Source of the DNA: Ichthyophonus hoferi
Lineage: Eukaryota > Opisthokonta > Ichthyosporea > Ichthyophonida > Ichthyophonidae
Assembly: GCA_002751075.1 (NCBI GenBank)
Contig: NAOQ01000393.1
Span: 58,517 to 68,654 of the forward strand
DNA length: 10,138 bases
Direction of reading: 5' to 3'
How positions within the stretch are numbered: the stretch's first letter is position 1; each line of letters begins with the position of its first letter. A program made the translations under genes and the position numbers. Positions 1-8,393 of this stretch are shown piece by piece. Below the pieces are notes generated by a model. The model was given only the letters and a program-made list of their open reading frames with translations, was not told the origin of the DNA and made no database searches.

Positions 1-66
<66 letters not shown>
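1..66. repeat. (TAA)n microsatellite
   Basis: Perfect trinucleotide repeat of about 22 units that starts at or before the window edge. It lies in the intron that follows the last PHD exon seen here, so it is non-coding. Confidence 0.97.
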
Positions 67-68
<2 letters not shown>

Positions 69-160
69 CGGTAATAATTATATCATCCTCATACGATTGG
101 TACTATTAAATATTTTTAAAATACCAAAACAATAGTATCCAATAACCAGAGGGGATCTAC

Positions 161-206
161 CTTGGGATGGAACCAATCCTCACACCGATCGCAACCAACA
201 TAAAAC
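161..206 (-). CDS. BPTF: BPTF exon O, middle of the PHD finger (last in window)
   Basis: The acceptor is TTCAATAG|G at 208-207 after a long pyrimidine tract (rc of 209-240); the donor AAG|GTAGAT is at 160. The exon is 46 bp. Its first G completes the Lys codon split at 753, and the protein reads FYVGCDRCEDWFHPK. It supplies the C-x-x-C zinc pair, the zinc-binding His and the Tyr and Trp of the methyl-lysine cage, as in 'FYIGCDRCQNWYHGR' of BPTF. Reading past the donor reaches a stop within about 17 codons with no PHD residues. The final zinc ligands must lie in the next exon, left of base 1. Confidence 0.88.
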
Positions 207-3200
207 CTATTGAAAGAGGGAGAGGCAGAGAAAAGCATGTTATATTAGCTTACACTGAGATATAAAGCAGGACTTTAAATCAATCATATTACATTATTTT
301 CGCCGTCAAGTTTTTATTAAGCCAATAACTATATTTTCATAAATGTAATATTCATTTTTATACAGTGGTTTTACATATAATATTTTCATATCGATAGAAG
401 AGCCAAGTTAAACATAAATTTAAAACTTTGTATACCAAATCATAATATCTCAAGATACATTTTAATATACTGATTTTTGTATCATGCATTTTATCTTCAA
501 AAATAATAACAATCCTATCAACAACAACCATAACAACAAAAAAAAACAATAGCAATAATAATTATAATACTAACAATAATAACCATGATAGTATATGTAC
601 ATACATACATACATACATATATACATATATACATACATACATATATATATATATATATCTATCAATAAAACCGCAACAAAAAAACACCAGCGACACAATA
701 ACAAGACAAACAAATCTCATACAACCCACAAACAAAGTGTTGTGGTACTTACTTGCTACTATCATAAGGAGTTTTGCACACACAGTACAAATTTTCCTTT
801 GATTTCTTTTTACTTTCACGCTTTGGCTTCTTCTCGGTGATAAAATCGCCGGAACATTTGACATTTCTTTCCTCTTTCTTTCTCTTTTTATGTGTTTTAT
901 TTACTATATCACGTACTTCATGTTGGCGTTTTTTTTCGAGAGAGCTTTTGGTAGTATCTACAGTCATAATTCCATTTTTTCCTTGTTCTAGAAGCAATGA
1001 AACCCTCTCTCCCTCTCTTTGTTGAGCTCTTTGTACATTTAACTCGTCATCTAAAGTGGTCAAATTCTGTACATTCTGTACATTCTTTTTCTTGGGAGTG
1101 TTCATTACAAGTCGTATAGTAGTTTTAGTATTACTATTATTAATATTATTAATATTATTACCACTATTAACAGTATTACTGTAAAGTATATTCTGTGATG
1201 GTCCAGTGGTGGATTGTAGCATAGATCCCTCCCTCTCTAATCGTTTCTCTACTCGAATCTGTCTTTTTTCTAGCTTTTCTTTGTTCTTTTTCTCTCTCTC
1301 ACGCTGTTTACACTCTAAGTAAATCTCTCGTTTTTCATTCTTTTCCACCTTATCTAGGAGCTGTTCCATTAGTTTGCCCACAGCCTATAACCAAATAGAA
1401 ATGTGTTAAGGTTTAGAGCTAATACATACACACACATAGGTACATATATACATCGAATGAGTCAGTTAAAGTAAGATTAATATATCTAGTTGTCGCTTGT
1501 ATTCTTCTCTTATCTTTGACTCACCTACATTTCAATTATCATACATAGCTATATATATATTCGTAACTACAATTAGTGGTAATAAGGCATAATCGAGATC
1601 ACAGGCGGTATAAATACTACATCATAACATACACATACAACCAAATAACACATAACGACGACTATATTGTATTATACTGTTCAAAATGTATAATATCACC
1701 TACCAGCTTTATCTTAGCATCTACTTTCCTCTCCCTCTCCCTCTTTCTTCGTTCTATTTCTTGTTCTTTTTTCTCTTTCTTTTCTAAATTCTGCCGTTTG
1801 ATCTGTTCATGTTGCTGTTTTCTAGCAGCCTATAGATTGGTAGAATGATATCATAAAATTTTAATCTCATTATTGCAGACACTCCGAATAAAGCCATTTC
1901 ACTATGTTATTTACCACTCTCTCTAACATTATTCGACACTGGCATGTACATATTACACACAGGGCTAGACCAATACAGAGGTATGTGGGATTGAAGATAT
2001 CAACCTTGTACATTGCCATTATTCAATACAGCTATCAGAACAAAGGGTACAATATATATATCTATATATATAGTATACGGTATATGCGCTATATACACAT
2101 AGTATATAGTATATAATATATACCTTACATACATTAGCAAAACCATGTCTCATATCCTTACCGAAATATAAGGCGCTTTCTTAGCTGGTGACGTCATCTC
2201 AGTATTCCCTCTCTTGCAATTGGTGGCCTGGCCCAAACCCACTCTCATCTCCCTGACATCCACCTGTTGTGATAGGCTAGCCAGTAGATCTATATTAACT
2301 GAATCAAACCGAGACATCCTTGATTGGTTGACATTGACGCTGCTACCATGTGATTGGTCCCATAAAACAGGGTTACCTACACCTATATAGTTATAGTCAC
2401 CCCAATCCTGACCACTAATAAACTGAGATGATGAGAGCTGTGACTGATATGTACCCAATTGCATACCACTTTGTAGATTCATTTGGATTTGTCTGTCAAT
2501 CATCTGAGAAGAGTTATTACCCAATGATCTGGGTGTACTAGACCTATTGCTCTGATCTAGATCTCGATTAAACAAGTTAGATGATTGGTTACAAAGGGTA
2601 TCTTCCATCTGCTGTCGATGAGCATTGGATATCTAGAGTAATAATATTGTTAGTATACATGGGCTGGCTTTAAATGGGGAATTAGGATGAGTTAAATAAG
2701 CTTGATAATTGGGCAATATGGACATTAAAGTAAGACCAGTAAAGAGATAGGATAATCTAGCCATACCTTACTAAAGGATATAAATATCTGCTATCTACTC
2801 TATGTATGTATAACTGGGTATAGTAATAAATAGTGTATATTATATTATACCATGTACAATAGGACCATATATACCACTAATTGGTGAGTTAAAATGTTTT
2901 TCTAATAATGTAGATAATTATATTTTAAGCCTCATACTTCTGGTTCCTACAAAGCAAACCGGCTGATATATCATTGTACATTTACATATGGTACAATATT
3001 TAATACTATATCATAATATATCACAATATACCATACAGGACATTGCTATAAAACACATATACGTTATCATACATCACAGCATATTCCACCAATCCCTTAC
3101 CTGATGACTATAAGCCTCTTCCTGAGTGGGTAGTTTAAGACCAGTCATGTGACTAATGGGAAAGTGGTATTGGCTGATGTTAGACGACTCTCTAATCTCA

Positions 3201-4861
3201 TTGATACAATACCTAGCACTAGAATTAATAGTGGAAGGATATTGGTTGATTTGATTAACAGGATCACACAGAAGAATTGATTCGGTTTGACTGTGTTGTT
3301 GCTGTTGCAGTCTCTGATATTGCTGCATTAACTGCTGTTGGAGCAGTAGCTGTTGTTGTTGTAAAAGTATTTTTTGTTGATCTACAGAGGTACAACGGGT
3401 CGGTTGGGTTGATGTTCTATTGCTGTTAACTGATTCAATCTGGTTGAATTCTGCTCTTGACCCATATTCTTGATTGGTTGATTGGTTCTATGGGTGGAAA
3501 GATGGCAAGGAAAGAGTTATTGATTGGTGAGTTAATGTACAGAACGATGGTGTGGTAATATAAATAACATGATATAAGACGTCACAATATAATATAAGGA
3601 AATATAATATAGTATAATACACTGTAATATAATAGAATACAATGTAAAAATATATAACAAAAGAACACAAACCACAGTACAACAACATACCATGCAGCCA
3701 TTTAATTATCAGATCAACCTACATAAAATATACAATGCCCCTACCGACATGCACCACAGAGCACCACAAAGTATTAAAACATTACTTGAAATAGTTTACA
3801 TCCATATGTCATTAGGCCGCTAGGTATATATAAATGCATACATACACATAGGTCAACATACTCTGTCTATAGGTGAGTAACTACCACCCCATGCCTGTTG
3901 TGCATTGGCTGGCAACGCACCCCCTTCTCTTGTCATTCGATGGTGTGGGTAATATTGCTCATTATTGGATGAATAAGACTGAGTCATTCGCATATTACCA
4001 TATTTGGTAGGCGTATGTGGCTGGAGAGAGGCATGCTAGTGAGGGTAAATAGAGATATGAAAACCACAACCAATCAAAACTAGTAAATAAAACTTTTAAA
4101 GTAGGCAACCATCACATAGAAATTAACAGGATGCTCATTATTAGTACCAGACCACGAACACTGCCATATTGCAATGCATGCAAATATTCAAGAGAATTCT
4201 TATAACACATTATTCTACGTTACTTCTATATAGTATATAGGGTATATAGTGTATAGTATATAAGGCATACAGTGTATAGTATATAGGGTATATAGTATAT
4301 TTTTATTCAGCCAATGAACATACTGGCATCCACTTACATTACCACGATTGCCAGTATCCATTGATGTAATATCTCCATGATACTGTATTTTATTGGTATT
4401 CATCTTTGTAGTATCAGGTTCATAGTATGACGCTCCAACTAAACACTGGTGCTGTTCTTGTCTGAAATAAGATTGGTCAATCAAGTGAGTGGATGATGAC
4501 CAGTAAAGCTAAACCAATGGAAGAGGAGAATTACTACAATAAAAATTAAAACAGAAAATAAAACACAATATTACTATATAATATTTAATAATGTCTTACC
4601 CAGTAAATAATGTCCTTCAACCTCCCTTTCGCACAAGTTTCTTTCTTTAATTTTTAATGGGCCACTAAGGCGACACGACAGGAGAAGACTACATGATAAA
4701 TTTTAACAGACAATATATCAGAAATTAAGATATATACTTTTTATAAATAAAGCGTGATTTGTAGTAGCTTTGAGTAAGGAATATCTGGGAGGTATATATA
4801 CTAACCATCGTTAAAAGAGCAGGCAGGAACAATAGAGGTTGTAGAGCAATAATATATACAC

Positions 4862-4910
<49 letters not shown>

Positions 4911-7900
4911 ATATATATATATATATATTTACACAATACATACTACCTTCACACATATACATACACATACACATAAATAGGCATCTAAGCATATACATAT
5001 CACATATCATCATGAACTACGCAAGAATAAGTATATATAATCTCTATTAGGTACGATCAAAACATTCATACATATATACATAATATATAAATATATACTA
5101 TAACCATATACAACGTAGCATATTCCTGTATACATTAGAATGAAACAAACACAAACACATAAAACCATCAACTCGTACATACATAGGAGGGACTCTATTT
5201 TTGTGTTTCTTTTGCCTTTCATCAGCGAGTTTCTTTCTCCTTAATCTCTGGGCCATTTTGACTGCAGCGTCCTTTTTGTGCTGTTTTTCTTTAGCGCTAC
5301 AAGCATCCTCCCAAGTCTTTATCATATAGAGGTCATCTATATCTGTATCTAACCACCAATCGGCCTCCTCTCTCGACTCATCGTCTACCACGCTATTGGG
5401 TTAGCTAGGGACCATGACTAGATAAGGGTATTAGTGAGCCTATGTAAGGTTATTGGAAATACCATATAGGGCTGCTAACACAGCCAGAAGTGAAAAAATA
5501 TTAATAACTATATAAGGTTATTAATAATACCATAAAGGGCTGCTAACACAGCAATAGGCAAACTAATAATAATGCTCATATAAGGTTATTATAAATGCCA
5601 TATACGGCTACATTTAACGACTTAGAAGATAGTACTTGCATTATGACATAGAGGAATGTAATAATCACTGTAAGGTTATTAGTAACAAATATATAGGTAT
5701 GTACATGTACACATATCTATTTCTAGATATAAACAAACTGCACTCAGTATTGGCACTTTGCTTTATTCTATTCTCTATTCCATTCTCTATTCAATTCTAT
5801 TTTCTATTCTCTTTTCTATCCTCTATTTTAATTTCTATTCTCTATTGTATTCTCTTTTCTATTCACATAACACTATATAGAAAGAGTAGAACATGCGTGG
5901 TAAGCCGTGGTAGCCAGTATATCATATGTGAGATACACATCACACCTACCTATATGCTGCAGCAAGTACTCTCTCTCCCCTTTTACTGTTATCCTTCTAT
6001 CCAATATCATGTATTGGCCAGACGCCTGTACGCCATGGTTAGCTTTTTAACCCAATAGAACAAGGCATATGCTAACATATACAAGGTATTATTGGTTCGT
6101 TATAAATATATATGCTTATTCTTAGGAATATTTCAATATATAGGTACAGGTATAGGTAGATATAGAGAGACACAAAATATAGTAGGCAATTAATAGCATT
6201 ATGAATTTATATTATATCTATTGTATTATTTTTAAAATTCAAATGTTACTGGTTAAGCCATTATTTGATTTTATATCTGACACCAATACCAATTATATGG
6301 CAGTTAAATAATCATAAGATAAAGAACATAAGAGAGACTGTCAAGGTATTACGATATAATTTAAAACACCATCCTATTTAATATTATCGTCTGATTATAT
6401 ATATATATATATATTATATTACATTGTATTACATTCCACAACATAAAACCACACAACAATATATATAGAGGTAGTGAATATTACCTTACCGCCTTTACTT
6501 TGTTTCATAGCTTTCCATCGTATAGAGCCGTGTAGTATGCGATACAACAAGGCCAACTCGGTATACGAGGTGACCTACATAACACAATCATTATACATCC
6601 AGTGATTGTACATCAATCACTATAAAACAATATAATACTATTACCAATATGCATTTATAGCATTTTTAACACATCACATACATACATACAATAAACATGC
6701 CGACAGCATTCATTCAAAAGAAATGATGTATGTTGACCAACGAGAAAAATATTGTATGTCAATCCTCTATACTTTTGTTATAATTATATTATTAGCTACT
6801 ATTTGATCTATAATACTACTACATACACATACACGTACAGTTATGATTGGCAAGAAAGCATATACATAAGGGAGTACCATAAATTTTTTAAAATAAAGTT
6901 GATTAGGTATAATATGTTTACTTCTCTGTGCACCAATCCAATCATCAGAATAAAAACAATAGCCAATGAACCCTCACATTGACAGGATAGATCAGTGAAA
7001 TTGAGCACCAACATAGTTTAATACAAGTTAAAAAAAGAAAAGAAAAAAAACACAAATACACAACGCAAACACAATAAATATATGTCAAGAGAAAGCAATG
7101 TATAGACCCAACCTCCAGTGTCTCATAAAAATATTAGGTACCCATCTATGTTGCATATAATATATAATATAATATAATATAATATAATACCATATAATAC
7201 AATATATTATAATATAATATAATATAATATAATATAATATAATCTAGTAAAGGTGAGCTATACAAGCAAGAAAAACTCATGTGCTGCCTAATGAGTAAGT
7301 GTTAAAGATGATATAGAGGTGAATAAGGTAATAGAGACATACCCTCTGTACAGCTGAGTGCCAGAAATGCTTGAGGGAAGGCAGGGCAGGTTGGTAGTGT
7401 AGGTCTAGAGTAGAGAGGGAGATCAGGCTGTTACTCCGATATTGGTAGCCTGGAACCCTGTGTGCACATTGATATAGGGTTAGGAAGGGTAGGTAGGATG
7501 GTACTGGTGATAGCAAGACGTTTAGATGTACTTGTATGTATGTATGTATGTATGTATGTATGTATGTATGTATGTATGTATATATGTATGTATGTATATA
7601 CGAAAGCCATTACTGTAAACATATAACCCAATCAGAGTAGCGTATAAATATATATAACTACTATTAACCCTATCCCCTCCAATCACAGCCTGCCCATTCC
7701 TCTAGCTATACATAAGCATATACAAACCAAATCTTGTATGAAAAAACAAAATTATTTCATTTAATTATGTTTCTGTTTTCTAAATATTGGCGTGGGTGGT
7801 CTTCAGTCATCCCGTTATTATATCCCCGATATTTTATTATTTTAATATTTTAATAGGTCACTCGTAATGCACATGGCCCAATACTTTTAATAGGTACAGG

Positions 7901-8358
7901 ATCCAATTATATATTATTTATATTAATTAATGATATAATATGCGCACAGTATTCGTTCACTGTTTTATAGATGAATAGGTATATGTTATTAAAATAAAAA
8001 CAATATACAATGTTTTGTATTATATATTAGTGGTTGGAGGGTATAAGTCCACCAACATTCATAAAATAACACAACATAACATATTCATATCCTATAGAAT
8101 ACACTATACTGTGTACTTATAAAGAAATACTCAAATTTATTAAAAAATAAAGTAAATATTCCCATTATAACAAAACATAATAACAATAATAAAGAATAAT
8201 ATATTTAAACGCAATGAGAACACATACGTTGTGAGATTAATTATCGTCATAATGACGGGTACAGTTGTAACGTCATAAATACATAGACATGGTAGGTGTG
8301 CGATTCTCTCAAAGGCCCAAGTTATCTACCGTATCACTGTACATATGTGTTTATAATA

Positions 8359-8393
<35 letters not shown>

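Larger units (their letters stand above)
5393..5945 (-). other. Intron between exons F and G (553 bp)
   Basis: It holds two tandem-repeat structures: a 68-bp unit array (5445-5612) and a pyrimidine minisatellite (5761-5863). I searched for an exon matching the human 'VPETPKETPTPQRKGLR' segment and saw none, so that linker seems short or absent here. Confidence 0.78.

Noticed and set aside
595-1025. Two plus-strand open frames (595-840 and 774-1025)
   Set aside because: The first begins in the ATAC microsatellite and both run antisense to exon N and its flanking intron; they show no family signal.
1576-1848. Plus-strand open frame rich in Ser, Phe and Leu
   Set aside because: It is the antisense shadow of the charged coiled-coil exon 1829-1704, whose splice sites and BPTF-like helix favour the minus strand.
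4740-4850. Possible extra exon on the minus strand near TTSIVPACSFND with donor-like GTTAGT, or an exon starting after TTAG/CCCAG
   Set aside because: There is no AG acceptor before the first candidate, which reads as a pyrimidine tract. The second gives an AT-driven peptide with no family resemblance, and the neighbouring exons already join in phase without it.
4801-5222. Minus-strand open frames of about 70 codons rich in Cys, Ile, Tyr and Met
   Set aside because: They are translations of CATATA/TATG-type repeats in an intron.
5445-5690. Regularly spaced repeat that might suggest a CRISPR-like array
   Set aside because: The units are directly adjacent 68-bp tandem copies without unique spacers, in a eukaryotic intron.
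5636-6058. 140-codon plus-strand open frame
   Set aside because: Most of it is translated pyrimidine minisatellite (repeated Phe/Ser/Ile/Leu), and its end is antisense to exon F.
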